This document shows, piece by piece, positions 1 through 8,564 of a stretch of DNA of 64,000 bases. Source of the DNA: Pseudomonadota bacterium (GTDB lineage: Bacteria > Pseudomonadota > Alphaproteobacteria > Sphingomonadales > Sphingomonadaceae). The translations under genes and the position numbers were made by a program. The number at the start of each line of letters is the position of its first letter. Within the stretch, counting starts at the first letter, position 1. The notes beneath the pieces were generated by a model, which searched no databases, had not been told where the DNA came from, and saw nothing but the letters and a program-made list of their open reading frames with translations. The stretch lies in the NCBI GenBank assembly GCA_023417515.1, contig JAEZFL010000027.1, positions 29,124 to 93,123 on the forward strand, given 5' to 3'.

Positions 1-729
1 GAGGACAAGGGCGCAGACGGCGCGGCCTTCGACCCCGTGACTCGGGCAGATCGCGCGGTGGAAGGGGTCATGCGGGACCTGATCGCGAATCGTTGGCCGG
101 ATCATGGCATCGAAGGCGAGGAGTTCGGCATGAGCGTGAGCTCCGGGCGGTTCAGGTGGAGCCTGGACCCAATCGACGGGACCCGTTCCTTCATCTGCGG
201 CCTCCCCACCTGGACGGTGCTGATCGCGCTTCTCGAGGGAGGACGCCCGGTGGTCGGCGTGATCGATGCGCCAAGTCTAGGTGAACGTTTCATTGGCTAT
301 GGTGAGATCGCAGAGATTGTCACTCAGTCCGGGCGCCGTCCGCTTCGCACCAGCGGGTGCCGCACCCTCAGGGAGGCTAGGCTGTCGAGCACCGATCCGT
401 ATCTGTTCGTCGGGAGTGATCGCAGCAGGTTCGAGCGGGTAAGAGAGCGGGTTCGCCTGACCCGATACGGCCTAGACGCTTATGCCTACGCACGGCTCGC
501 CGCCGGCGGCCTGGATCTGGTTATCGAGAACAAGCTGGCTCCCCATGACAGGAACGCGCTGGTCCCCGTCGTGACGGCAGCAGGCGGAGCCGTGAGCAAC
601 TGGAGTGGCGGACAAGATCTTTCGGCGGGAGAACTGGTCGCTGCTGCCTCGAAGGAGCTGCTCGAGGAAGTCGTCGCTCTTCTCTCCCTCTCGCCCAATG
701 ATTCTCAAGCGGTTAGGAAGGGCCAGTGA
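1..729 (+). CDS. hisN: HisN-type histidinol-phosphatase, 5' end outside window
   Basis: This is a magnesium-dependent phosphatase of the inositol monophosphatase superfamily. The reading frame is open from base 1 (EDKGADGAAFDPVTRADRA), so the true start lies upstream; the GTG at 37 is internal. The metal-binding motifs are visible: GEEFG, then LDPIDGTRSF, and near the C-terminus APHDRNALVPVVTAAGG in place of the usual WD motif. The wording DPIDGTRSFICGLPTW and YARLAAGGLDLV resembles HisN (the last phosphatase step of histidine synthesis) more than SuhB or CysQ. The stop overlaps the GTG start of the LOV gene (GTGA), so the two may be co-transcribed. Substrate assignment is by family resemblance only. 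Confidence 0.75.
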   Translation, partial: EDKGADGAAFDPVTRADRAVEGVMRDLIANRWPDHGIEGEEFGMSVSSGRFRWSLDPIDGTRSFICGLPTWTVLIALLEGGRPVVGVIDAPSLGERFIGYGEIAEIVTQSGRRPLRTSGCRTLREARLSSTDPYLFVGSDRSRFERVRERVRLTRYGLDAYAYARLAAGGLDLVIENKLAPHDRNALVPVVTAAGGAVSNWSGGQDLSAGELVAAASKELLEEVVALLSLSPNDSQAVRKGQ

Positions 730-1373
730 GCGCGCGCGACGACAACTTGCCAAACGGTGCCGAGTTCGAGGCGCTTCTTGGCTCGATTCGCCACACCCCC
801 ATCGCGAGCGTCATTACCGATGCACGCCAACCCGATAACCCGATCGTCGAAGCCAATCCCGCATTTTGCCGGCTGACCGGCTATGCGCCGGAGGAGATCA
901 TCGGCCGCAATTGCCGCTTCCTTGCGGGGCCGGACACCGATCCGCGTCCTCGCGCCGAGCTTGCGCGCGCCGTCGCTGCAGGCGAGCCGGCGCTGGTCGA
1001 GCTCACCAACTATCGCAAGGACGGCTCTGAATTCCGCAACGCGGTGATGATCGCTCCGGTGCGCGACCAAGCCGGGGAGCTCGCCTACTTCATCGGTTCA
1101 CAGATGGACGTCGGAAGCGGCGTCGATCTCGCGAGCGTCAGGGCACGCGACGCGAGGGCGCTGGTGTCCTCTCTCACCGTCCGCCAGCGCGAGGTTCTGG
1201 AGTTCCTTATCCGCGGGCTGCGCAACAAGCAGATCGCCGGGTTGCTGGGGATCGATGAGAAGACCGTGAAGATGCACCGCGCCCGCCTGCTCGACAGGCT
1301 GAACGCGCCCACATCAGCTGACGCCATCCGGATCGGTGTGGAGGCCGGCCTTCAGCTCAACGATCCCGAGTGA
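726..1373 (+). CDS. LOV-HTH blue-light transcription factor (EL222-like)
   Basis: Predicted cytosolic blue-light receptor and DNA-binding protein of 215 aa. A LOV/PAS domain spans about residues 15-130 and contains the flavin-adduct signature GRNCRFL, with the photoactive Cys at 63. The usual Gln after RFL is Ala here. A Gln at 126 in FIGSQ matches the flavin-contacting Gln of the last strand. A LuxR-type HTH follows (about 148-205, LTVRQREVLEFLIRGLRNKQIA). This is the domain order of Erythrobacter EL222, where light releases the HTH from the LOV domain. The start is GTG, overlapping the hisN stop. The 3' end overlaps the convergent prenyl synthase gene by 17 bp. Its position beside carotenoid genes suggests, but does not prove, light control of pigment synthesis. 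Confidence 0.88.
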   Translation: MSARDDNLPNGAEFEALLGSIRHTPIASVITDARQPDNPIVEANPAFCRLTGYAPEEIIGRNCRFLAGPDTDPRPRAELARAVAAGEPALVELTNYRKDGSEFRNAVMIAPVRDQAGELAYFIGSQMDVGSGVDLASVRARDARALVSSLTVRQREVLEFLIRGLRNKQIAGLLGIDEKTVKMHRARLLDRLNAPTSADAIRIGVEAGLQLNDPE

Positions 1374-2259
1374 TCGCGTAGCGCGCGATCGCCTCGAGCG
1401 GGGCCGCGCGCCGACCGAAAGCGTGGAGGTGGTCGATGGCCTGTTCGACCAGCAGACCGGCTTGTCGGCGGGCGCGCTCTTCTCCCAGCAAGGTCACGAA
1501 GGTGGCTTTCCCCTGCGCGGCATCCTTGCCGATGCGCTTGCCGACGGCGGCTTCGTCGCCGCTGCAATCCAAGAGATCGTCGGCGATCTGGAATGCCAGG
1601 CCGACGCATTGAGCATAGCCACGGAGGCTTAGGCGGTGGTCGGAGGGGGCCTCTCCAAGGATTGCGCCGGCGTCGGCGCACCAGCTGACGAGCGCGCCGG
1701 TCTTGAGGCGTTGGAGACGAGTAACCCCGTCGAGATCGAGCTCGATCCCGTCGGCGATGAGGTCGATCATCTGGCCGCCGGCCATCCCGGAAGCGCCCGC
1801 TGCGCGAGCGAGCTCGACCGTGAGGTGCGCCCTGATTTCCGCGGACGGATGTGTCGCGGGATCGGCGAGGATCTCAAAAGCAAGCGCCAACAGCGCATCT
1901 CCTGCGAGCACCGCCGTCGCCTCGTCGTACTGGCAATGCACCGTCGGTCGGCCTCGGCGCAGATCGTCGTCGTCCATGCAGGGGAGGTCGTCATGGATGA
2001 GCGAGTGGACGTGGACGCACTCGACCGCCAGCCCCGCCCACAGCGAATAGCTTTCGGGCACGCCGAACAGGTTCGCCGAGGCGACCGTCAGCAGCGGCCT
2101 AAGCCGCTTTCCGCCGATCGCGGCATAGCGCATCGCGTCGAACAGCCGCGCGCTCGGATCCTCGGGCTCCGAAAGCAGAGCAGTGAACATCGCGTCGATG
2201 TCGGCCCGGATGCGGTGGGTCGAGGAGGGCAAGCTCGGAGCTGGGCCGCGGCTGCTCAT
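1357..2259 (-). CDS. polyprenyl diphosphate synthase (FPP/GGPP synthase type)
   Basis: Short-chain trans-prenyltransferase of 300 aa that condenses isopentenyl diphosphate with allylic diphosphates. The first Asp-rich motif DDLPCMDDDDLRRGRPT carries the two-residue insertion of bacterial FPP and plant/CrtE-type GGPP synthases. The second Asp-rich motif is QIADDLLD, and GGKRLRP binds substrate. The residue five before the first Asp motif is His (VHSLIHDD), neither the aromatic of typical FPP synthases nor the Ala of CrtE, so product length is uncertain (ispA or crtE). Its ATG overlaps the ispH stop by 4 bp, giving an ispH-synthase operon that supplies precursors to the nearby crt genes. Confidence 0.85.
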   Translation of the reverse strand: MSSRGPAPSLPSSTHRIRADIDAMFTALLSEPEDPSARLFDAMRYAAIGGKRLRPLLTVASANLFGVPESYSLWAGLAVECVHVHSLIHDDLPCMDDDDLRRGRPTVHCQYDEATAVLAGDALLALAFEILADPATHPSAEIRAHLTVELARAAGASGMAGGQMIDLIADGIELDLDGVTRLQRLKTGALVSWCADAGAILGEAPSDHRLSLRGYAQCVGLAFQIADDLLDCSGDEAAVGKRIGKDAAQGKATFVTLLGEERARRQAGLLVEQAIDHLHAFGRRAAPLEAIARYAITRDR

Positions 2260-3239
2260 TCGATGGCAACCCGCTTGAACTCGGTGCTTTCCTCGTCCCC
2301 GCCGACGTCCTCAATCCGAAGCCGATAACGGCCGGCCAGCGCCTCGATGACTCCGGCGACGCTCGATTCGGGAGTCGACGCGGCCGCGGTTACCCCGACC
2401 ACGCCGGCGCGGGGCAGGCGCGACCAGTCGAGCTCGGAAGCGTCCGGCACCAGCTGCACCGACCGGCAGCGAAGCGATGCGACCTCTGCAAGACGGCGGG
2501 CATTGGACGAGAAGTTCTCGCCCACGACGATCACTGCCGCGGCCCGGTCCGCAATCATCCGGATGGCTCGCTGGCGGTTCGTGGTGGCGTAGCAGATGTC
2601 GCTGGTGGGTGGCTCGACCAGGTCGCTGAAGCGGGTGCGCAGGACGTCGACGATCTCCTCCGCCTCCTCGACGGAATAGGTGGTCTGGACCGCTACTGCC
2701 GTCGGGGCCGCGGCGCGCAGGGGCAGCGCCGCCGCTTCCTCCGCCGATTTCACGACATGCGTGCTCCCCGCCGGGAGACGGCCGGTCGTGCCCTCGACCT
2801 CAGGGTGGCCCTGATGGCCGACCAGGATGATCTGCCGCCCGTCGCGATGGAAGCGCTCGACCTGGCGATGGACCTTCGCGACCAGCGGGCACACCGCGTC
2901 ATAGGCGCGCAGGCCGCGCATCCGGGCTTCCTCGTGGACCGCAAGCGGAACCCCGTGTGCCGACAGGACGACCACGGCTCCGTCGGGGACCTGCGCCAGT
3001 TCCTCGACGAAGACCGCGCCCTCGGCCTCCAGTTCCCGAACCACCGCGAGATTGTGAACGATCGGCCGGCGGACGTAGACCGGCGCTCCATGCACCGCGA
3101 GGGCGTCGCGGACGGCGTCGATGGCACGGCGCACTCCCGCGCAGAAGCCGCGCGGATTGGCGAGCAACAGCTCGATCTCTGGACGGAAGTCGGCAGCGCC
3201 TGCCTTCAACAAGGCCGTGGTGGACGAAAGATCGGACAT
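2256..3239 (-). CDS. ispH: 4-hydroxy-3-methylbut-2-enyl diphosphate reductase
   Basis: Last enzyme of the MEP isoprenoid pathway, an iron-sulfur reductase making IPP and DMAPP. The three conserved cysteines are present in RGFCAGV, DAVCPLV and SDICYATTNRQ, together with the TTNRQ substrate motif and conserved histidines (IVHN, SAHG, GHQGHPE). The start is placed at ATG 3239 (MSDLSS) because AGGA lies 5 nt upstream; the frame opens further upstream at 3281 but without a comparable ribosome site. It is the first gene of a leftward two-gene unit with the prenyl synthase. Placement next to the carotenoid cluster fits a local isoprenoid supply role. Confidence 0.93.
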   Translation of the reverse strand: MSDLSSTTALLKAGAADFRPEIELLLANPRGFCAGVRRAIDAVRDALAVHGAPVYVRRPIVHNLAVVRELEAEGAVFVEELAQVPDGAVVVLSAHGVPLAVHEEARMRGLRAYDAVCPLVAKVHRQVERFHRDGRQIILVGHQGHPEVEGTTGRLPAGSTHVVKSAEEAAALPLRAAAPTAVAVQTTYSVEEAEEIVDVLRTRFSDLVEPPTSDICYATTNRQRAIRMIADRAAAVIVVGENFSSNARRLAEVASLRCRSVQLVPDASELDWSRLPRAGVVGVTAAASTPESSVAGVIEALAGRYRLRIEDVGGDEESTEFKRVAIE

Positions 3240-3303
3240 CGTAATCCTGCATCGCACCCCCGACTTTGGTGGTACGTGCAAAGATCAAGCGAATCCACAT
3301 GGC

Positions 3304-3729
3304 CTAAAGCATGTATTGCATGCGGACCGACAAGCGGGTGAAGCCCGCCGGGATGCCGACGCGCACATCCCTGAAACGCGGCGCCCCGAAGCGGATGCGC
3401 GGATTACGTGAGAAGCCGAAGCCCTCCCGTGGTATCCGGAGCATGGTGTCGAGCTCCCGGTTCCTGTTCTCGTCGTGGAAGATCGACAGGGCATATTCGC
3501 CAGGCACGACATTCAGGGTCACGCGATGGGCCGATGCCGGCACGGTTCGCTTGATCGCTGCCGGGTCGTTGCGACAGTTCGGAAAATGCCGCGGCTCGCG
3601 GGTCAGGCAGAGATGAACGTCGCCCCGCCCGTTTCGCAGCCCCTCGATCGAGACCTCGACTTCGCTCATATTCTGCGCGGCGGTCAGCAGCAGGAGCGGC
3701 GTTGCGGCCGCGATCTTGAGGATATTCAT
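3304..3729 (-). CDS. DUF2141 family secreted protein
   Basis: A 141-aa protein starting MNILKIAAATPLLLLTAAQ, a short hydrophobic signal peptide, so it is probably exported to the periplasm. The mature part carries the DUF2141 pattern: VSIEGLRNGRGDVHLCL, VVPGEYALSIFHDENRNRELD, and GIPREGFGFSRNP-like wording. The biochemical function of this family is unknown to me. The start at 3729 is chosen over 3771 because the signal peptide begins there. It is divergent from crtY with about 60 bp between them, and members of this family often lie near pigment or isoprenoid genes (family knowledge, not shown here). Confidence 0.75.
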   Translation of the reverse strand: MNILKIAAATPLLLLTAAQNMSEVEVSIEGLRNGRGDVHLCLTREPRHFPNCRNDPAAIKRTVPASAHRVTLNVVPGEYALSIFHDENRNRELDTMLRIPREGFGFSRNPRIRFGAPRFRDVRVGIPAGFTRLSVRMQYML

Positions 3730-3791
3730 AGGGTTGGACCGTACGCGCCGAGCGGCGTGCTCGCCATACATCCTTTGGGCGAGGTTTTCGA

Positions 3792-4937
3792 ATGAGCGGC
3801 TCGCTAATCATCGTCGGTGGTGGGCTTGCCGGGTCGCTCGTGGCCCTCGCCTTCGCTCGACACCGCCCGGAGATCGACCTGATGCTCGTCGAGCAGGGCG
3901 AGACTCTCGGCGGAAACCATGTCTGGTCTTTCTTCGACACTGACCTCGACGCCGACGGCCGAGCCCTCGTCCAACCGCTCGTCGCGCGGCGCTGGCCCGC
4001 TCACGAGATCATCTTCCCCAAGCGGCAGCGGCGCCTGTCCGTCGGCTATAACAGCATCCGTTCGGAACGATTGGACAGGGTGGTCCGCGCCCGACTCCCG
4101 GCCGAGCGCATTTTACGTAGCCAGGTGGTCGAGCTCGCCGCCGACTACGTGCGGCTGGAAAGCGGCGAAAGGCTCGTCGCGGACGCAATTGTCGATGCGC
4201 GAGGCGCCGCGGACTTTCCGGGGATGGAACTGGCCTGGCAGAAATTCGTCGGCCGGACGTTCAAGACGTCGCGCCCTCACGGGCATCCGACCCCGATCAT
4301 CATGGACGCCACCGTCCCTCAGGAGGATGGCTATCGCTTCGTCTACACGCTCCCGTTCGGCGAAGCGGAGCTGATGGTCGAGGACACCTATTATTCCGAC
4401 GGCCCGGTTCTGGACGTGCCCACGGTTCACGAGCGGCTCGACGCCTATCTGGCGGGCTGCTTCGATGGAGCGACGGAAGTCATCGGCGAGGAGGCCGGAG
4501 TCCTTCCGATCGTGCTCGACGGTGCCGTTGAACCGTTGTGGCCGGATGCCGACCCGCTTCCGCGCCTCGGTCTTTGCGGCGGCTTCTTTCACCCGACGAC
4601 CGGCTATTCGCTTCCCGATGCTGTCGCCAACGCCTTGCTCCTGACCCGGCAGCGCGACCTGTCGACCACGGCCTTGCACGACCTTCTGCGGCGCCGGGCG
4701 ATCGCTCTGTGGGAGGAGCGCGGCTTCTTCCGCCTCCTCAACCGGATGCTGTTCCGGGCGGCGGCCGGGCCCGAGCGATATCGAATCCTCGAACATTTCT
4801 ACCGGCTTCCCGAGGCGACGGTCGGCCGCTTCTATTCCTCATCCCTGTCCCGGATGGACAAGATCCGCATCCTCTCGGGGCGCCCGCCGGTGTCGATCCC
4901 GCGCGCGATCGGCGCGATCCGGAGAAGCGTGGCATGA
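3792..4937 (+). CDS. crtY: lycopene beta-cyclase
   Basis: Flavoprotein of 381 aa that closes both ends of lycopene to give beta-carotene. The N-terminal dinucleotide motif is LIIVGGGLAGSLVALAFA. The CrtY hallmarks follow: GGNHVWSFFDTD near residue 40, the central FVYTLPFGEAELMVEDTYYSD, and GGFFHPTTGYSLPDAV in the C-terminal half. First gene of the crtY-crtI-crtB operon; its TGA overlaps the crtI ATG (ATGA). The promoter must lie in the 62-bp gap to the divergent DUF2141 gene. Confidence 0.95.
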   Translation: MSGSLIIVGGGLAGSLVALAFARHRPEIDLMLVEQGETLGGNHVWSFFDTDLDADGRALVQPLVARRWPAHEIIFPKRQRRLSVGYNSIRSERLDRVVRARLPAERILRSQVVELAADYVRLESGERLVADAIVDARGAADFPGMELAWQKFVGRTFKTSRPHGHPTPIIMDATVPQEDGYRFVYTLPFGEAELMVEDTYYSDGPVLDVPTVHERLDAYLAGCFDGATEVIGEEAGVLPIVLDGAVEPLWPDADPLPRLGLCGGFFHPTTGYSLPDAVANALLLTRQRDLSTTALHDLLRRRAIALWEERGFFRLLNRMLFRAAAGPERYRILEHFYRLPEATVGRFYSSSLSRMDKIRILSGRPPVSIPRAIGAIRRSVA

Positions 4938-6412
4938 CCCGAAGCGCTGCAGTGATCGGGGCCGGCTTCGGCGGCCTGGCGCTCGCCATCCGGCTTCAGT
5001 CGGCGGGCATCGCGACCACGGTCATCGAGGCGCGCGACAAGCCTGGCGGGCGCGCCTATTTCTGGGAGAAGGAAGGCCACGTCTTCGACGCCGGGCCGAC
5101 GGTAATCACCGACCCGGCCTGCCTCCGCGACCTGTGGGCGCTGAGCGGCGCCGACATGGCCGCGGACGTCGAGTTGATCCCGGTGTCGCCCTTCTACCGG
5201 TTGTCATGGCCGGATGGCACGCAATTCGATTATCTGAACGACGACGCGCGGCTCGACGAGCAGATCGCCGCGCTGGATCCGGCCGACGTCGAGGGCTACC
5301 GCAAGTTCCTGCGCTATTCGGCCGGGGTCTATGCCGAGGGCTATGAAAAGCTCGGCGCGGTGCCGTTCCTCGACTTCTCGTCGATGCTCAAGGCCGCGCC
5401 TCAGCTCGCCCGTTACCAGGCGTGGCGATCGGTCTATTCGATCGTGTCGAGCTTCGTTCGCAACGAGAAGCTGAGGCAGGCGCTGTCCTTCCACACTTTG
5501 CTGGTCGGCGGAAACCCGATGACGACGAGCGCGATCTATGCGCTGATCCACAAGCTCGAGCGCGACGGCGGCGTGTGGTTCGCCAAGGGCGGGACCAATG
5601 CGCTGATCGCGGGAATGGTCCGCCATTTCGAAAGGCTAGGCGGCACGGTTCGCCTGGGCGATCCGGTCGCGGCGATCGGTACGGACGGCGGCCGGCTGAG
5701 CAATGTGCGCACCCGCAGCGGCTGGTCCGCCAGCTTCGACGCGGTCGCTTCCAATGCCGACGTAGTGCGGACCTATGACATGGTCGAAGGCAAGCGCGGC
5801 GCACGGGCGGCGAAAAGGCTTCGCCGCAAGCGCTTCTCGCCGTCCTTGTTCGTAGTGCATTTCGGGACCGAGGGCGCGTGGTCGGACGTGCCGCATCATT
5901 CGATCCTGTTCGGGCCGCGCTATGACGGGCTGCTGAGCGACATCTACCGCGGGCACGGCCTGCCGGACGATCCGTCGCTCTACATCCATCATCCGACGGC
6001 GACCGATCCGAAGATGGCGCCGCCGGGAAAATCGACCTTCTACGCGCTCGCGCCGGTGCCGCATCTCGGCCAGGCGAAGCTCGACTGGGCGGTCGAGGGC
6101 CCGCGCTACCGCGACCGGATCCTGGAGATCGTCGAGGAGCGCATGCTGCCCGGCCTGGCGAGTCGGCTGGGGCCGGTGTTCCACTACACGCCGCAGGATT
6201 TCGAAACCGACCTCAATTCGCACTTGGGTTCGGCGTTCAGCCTGGAGCCGCTGCTCACCCAGAGCGCCTGGTTTCGGGTCCACAATCGCGACGACGAGAT
6301 CGAGAACCTCTATTTCGTCGGCGCCGGCACTCATCCCGGGGCGGGCATCCCCGGCGTGGTCGGAAGCGCGAAGGCGACGGCGGGCCTGATGATCGCCGAC
6401 CTGGCCGCCTGA
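4934..6412 (+). CDS. crtI: phytoene desaturase
   Basis: FAD-dependent phytoene desaturase of 492 aa that introduces four double bases-equivalents (desaturations) to yield lycopene. It starts MTRSAAVIGAGFGGLALAIRLQ with the FAD-binding GxGxxG motif, followed by KPGGRAY, FDAGPTVITDP, and the C-terminal carotenoid-desaturase signature NLYFVGAGTHPGAGIPGVVGSAKATAGL. The ATG at 4934 overlaps the crtY stop; longer in-frame extension upstream runs through crtY and is not real. The stop shares one base with the crtB ATG (TGATG), showing tight translational coupling. Confidence 0.96.
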   Translation: MTRSAAVIGAGFGGLALAIRLQSAGIATTVIEARDKPGGRAYFWEKEGHVFDAGPTVITDPACLRDLWALSGADMAADVELIPVSPFYRLSWPDGTQFDYLNDDARLDEQIAALDPADVEGYRKFLRYSAGVYAEGYEKLGAVPFLDFSSMLKAAPQLARYQAWRSVYSIVSSFVRNEKLRQALSFHTLLVGGNPMTTSAIYALIHKLERDGGVWFAKGGTNALIAGMVRHFERLGGTVRLGDPVAAIGTDGGRLSNVRTRSGWSASFDAVASNADVVRTYDMVEGKRGARAAKRLRRKRFSPSLFVVHFGTEGAWSDVPHHSILFGPRYDGLLSDIYRGHGLPDDPSLYIHHPTATDPKMAPPGKSTFYALAPVPHLGQAKLDWAVEGPRYRDRILEIVEERMLPGLASRLGPVFHYTPQDFETDLNSHLGSAFSLEPLLTQSAWFRVHNRDDEIENLYFVGAGTHPGAGIPGVVGSAKATAGLMIADLAA

Positions 6413-7383
6413 TGGGAAGTGCTGCTCCTTCTCCGGATCGCGCCGAACTGGTCGCCACCGCCGGCCACACGATCCGCGAGGGCTCGCGCTCCTTTCATGC
6501 CGCAAGCCAGCTGTTCGACCGGCCGACGCGAGAGCGCGCCTGGCTGCTCTACAGCTGGTGCCGGCATTGCGACGACGTCTGCGACGGTCAGGAGCTTGGC
6601 CATCGATCCGAGCGACAGGTCGCCGTGCTCGAAGACATCGAAGAGCTGACCCGGCAGACCCTGGCGGGCGCGCCGCCAAACTTGTTCTACTACCAGGCGC
6701 TCGCGGTCGTGCTCGACGAATGCGCCATTCCGCATCGTTATCTGACCGATCACCTGGCCGGTTTCGCGCTCGATACGAGAGGTTGGCGGCCGCAGGACGA
6801 GGGCGACCTGATCACATATTGCTACCATGTCGCCGGTGCGGTGGGATGCATGATGGCCGTGGTGATGGGAGTGGATCCCGGCGACGAGCGCACGCTCGAA
6901 AGCGCCTCGGCGCTCGGCATCTCCTTCCAGCTTTCGAACATCGCCAGGGACCTTCGGGAGGATCAGGAGGAGGGGCGCTGCTACGTCCCGGCGTCCTGGC
7001 TCCGCGAAATGGGAATCGATCCCGCCGGTCCGCTTCCGCTGGACGACAGGGACAAGCTCGCGAGGATCGCCGGGCAGCTCGTCGCACTGGCCGAACGCTA
7101 TGAGCGGGAAGCGCGCGAGGGCGTTCCGAAACTACCGTTTCGGGCGCGCTGGGCGGTGCTTGCGGCAGCGCGCATCTATGGCGAGATCGGCCGGAGGGTC
7201 GCGGCGCTCGGGCCGTCGGCGTGGGACGAGCGCGTGGTGATCCGACGCCGGGTCAAGCTGCGCTTCCTGCTGTCGAGCTTCGTCGAGAGCCTTCGCGCAG
7301 GACGGGCCGGCGATCAGGCGGCTTTCACTGAAAGTGCGCGCTCGGCCGGGAGCCTCCACCAGGGAGTCGCCGGCGAGCGGTGA
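6412..7383 (+). CDS. crtB: phytoene synthase
   Basis: Condenses two geranylgeranyl diphosphates to phytoene, the committed carotenoid step. The protein is 323 aa. Both Asp-rich motifs of squalene/phytoene synthases are present: WCRHCDDVCDG (about residue 49) and QLSNIARDLREDQEEGRCYVP (about 180). YHVAGAVGCMM is also typical. Third gene of crtYIB. Its last 70 bp overlap the 3' end of the convergent crtW gene, which means the C-terminal tails of both proteins are read from the same DNA on opposite strands. Confidence 0.95.
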   Translation: MGSAAPSPDRAELVATAGHTIREGSRSFHAASQLFDRPTRERAWLLYSWCRHCDDVCDGQELGHRSERQVAVLEDIEELTRQTLAGAPPNLFYYQALAVVLDECAIPHRYLTDHLAGFALDTRGWRPQDEGDLITYCYHVAGAVGCMMAVVMGVDPGDERTLESASALGISFQLSNIARDLREDQEEGRCYVPASWLREMGIDPAGPLPLDDRDKLARIAGQLVALAERYEREAREGVPKLPFRARWAVLAAARIYGEIGRRVAALGPSAWDERVVIRRRVKLRFLLSSFVESLRAGRAGDQAAFTESARSAGSLHQGVAGER

Positions 7384-8042
7384 TGCTCGTGGTGATAGCC
7401 GAAATGGAAGCAAGTTAGCAGCGAGAGCGCAGGACCGAGGCCGTTGCTTCGGGCGCGGTGCCGGTCGGCGAAGGGCTCGTCGCCGGCGCGGTGCGGCAGA
7501 TAAGTGCCGAACAGGAAGAGCTGAAGCGACGACAGGATCGCCGGAAGCGCCCAGAATAGGAGCAGGTTCGCAAGGTGCGCGTCGAGAACGAGCACGTATG
7601 CGGCCACGGCGAGCGTGAGGACGCAAAGCTCGCGAAGTCCGAAATATTGACTGAAGAAGCGCCAGTACCAGGGCCAGAAGTGGCGCGGATGGTCGGCGTC
7701 GAAATCGGGATCGGCCGCGGTGCCGGCGTGGCGGTGATGGTCGAAATGCTTCGCTGAAAGCCGGTCGAAGGAGAAACCCGCGTAGAGGATCAGCGCGAGC
7801 CGGCCGAAGGCGCGATTGAGGGCGGGCCGCCCCGGCGCGAGCGCGCCATGCATGCAATCGTGGGCGACGATGAACAGGCCAACGCTCAGCCAGCATTGCA
7901 GGAGAACGAGCGGCAGGGCGAAGAGCAGCGCAGATCCGTCGAGTGGCAGGAAGAGCACCGCTAAAATGTGCACAGCCAGCCATGTGGCGATGACCCAGAT
8001 CGCGAGGGAAAGGCCGATCGCTGTCTGCCGGGCGCGGGTCAC
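7314..8042 (-). CDS. crtW: beta-carotene 4-ketolase
   Basis: Membrane di-iron oxygenase of 242 aa that adds 4-keto groups to beta-ionone rings. The histidine clusters are visible: AHDCMHGAL, KHFDHHRHAG, and FHFGYHHEHHRSPATPWWRLP near the C-terminus, between several hydrophobic segments. The start is GTG 8042 (VTRARQTAIG), overlapping the crtZ stop as GTGA; this gives the normal family length, whereas the frame extends upstream through crtZ. Together with crtZ it would convert beta-carotene to astaxanthin-type ketocarotenoids. Confidence 0.92.
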   Translation of the reverse strand: MTRARQTAIGLSLAIWVIATWLAVHILAVLFLPLDGSALLFALPLVLLQCWLSVGLFIVAHDCMHGALAPGRPALNRAFGRLALILYAGFSFDRLSAKHFDHHRHAGTAADPDFDADHPRHFWPWYWRFFSQYFGLRELCVLTLAVAAYVLVLDAHLANLLLFWALPAILSSLQLFLFGTYLPHRAGDEPFADRHRARSNGLGPALSLLTCFHFGYHHEHHRSPATPWWRLPAERALSVKAA

Positions 8043-8515
8043 GGCGTCCCGCTCCGTTCCCTTAACTGTTGCTTCAGGCGGCCAAGCGGCGGCGCGTAAA
8101 GAAAGCCGAAGGAGACGGCGCCGTCGCGCTCGCGAACCGCATGGTGGAGCCTGTGCGCCTGGACGAGATGCTTGAGATAGCCACTGCGCGGGACCGGGAA
8201 GAAGGAGAGGCGGCGGTGGACGAGCCCGTCGTGGAAGATCGCATAGACGATTCCATAACCCGCCATGCCCAGAGCCACCCACCACAAGAGGGGCCAGGTC
8301 TCGCCGAGCACGAACAGGATCAGGCTGAGCAATGCGAAGACCACCGCGTAGAGATCATTGCGCTCGAACAGACCGTCGCGCGGCTCGTGGTGGGAGCGGT
8401 GCCAGCCCCAGCCGAAGCCGTGCATGACGTGGCGATGGACGAGGTTCGCGACCACCTCCATCGCCGCCACCGTCGCGAAGGCGATCGCCAGTCCGAGAGC
8501 CCAGGATTCGCTCAT
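8039..8515 (-). CDS. crtZ: beta-carotene 3-hydroxylase
   Basis: Fatty-acid-hydroxylase-type di-iron enzyme of 158 aa that hydroxylates carotenoid rings at C3. The histidine motifs are HRHVMHGFGWGWHRSHHEPR, FHDGLVHRR and HRLHHAVRERDG, with hydrophobic segments before and between them. It is translationally coupled to crtW downstream (GTGA overlap). A 49-bp gap separates it from the sulfotransferase gene upstream on the same strand, so the three could be one transcript. Confidence 0.94.
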   Translation of the reverse strand: MSESWALGLAIAFATVAAMEVVANLVHRHVMHGFGWGWHRSHHEPRDGLFERNDLYAVVFALLSLILFVLGETWPLLWWVALGMAGYGIVYAIFHDGLVHRRLSFFPVPRSGYLKHLVQAHRLHHAVRERDGAVSFGFLYAPPLGRLKQQLRERSGTP

Positions 8516-8564
8516 GGAATGGCACTAGGATTTGGGAGCATGGCCGTCCACCTCGGCGAGCCGG

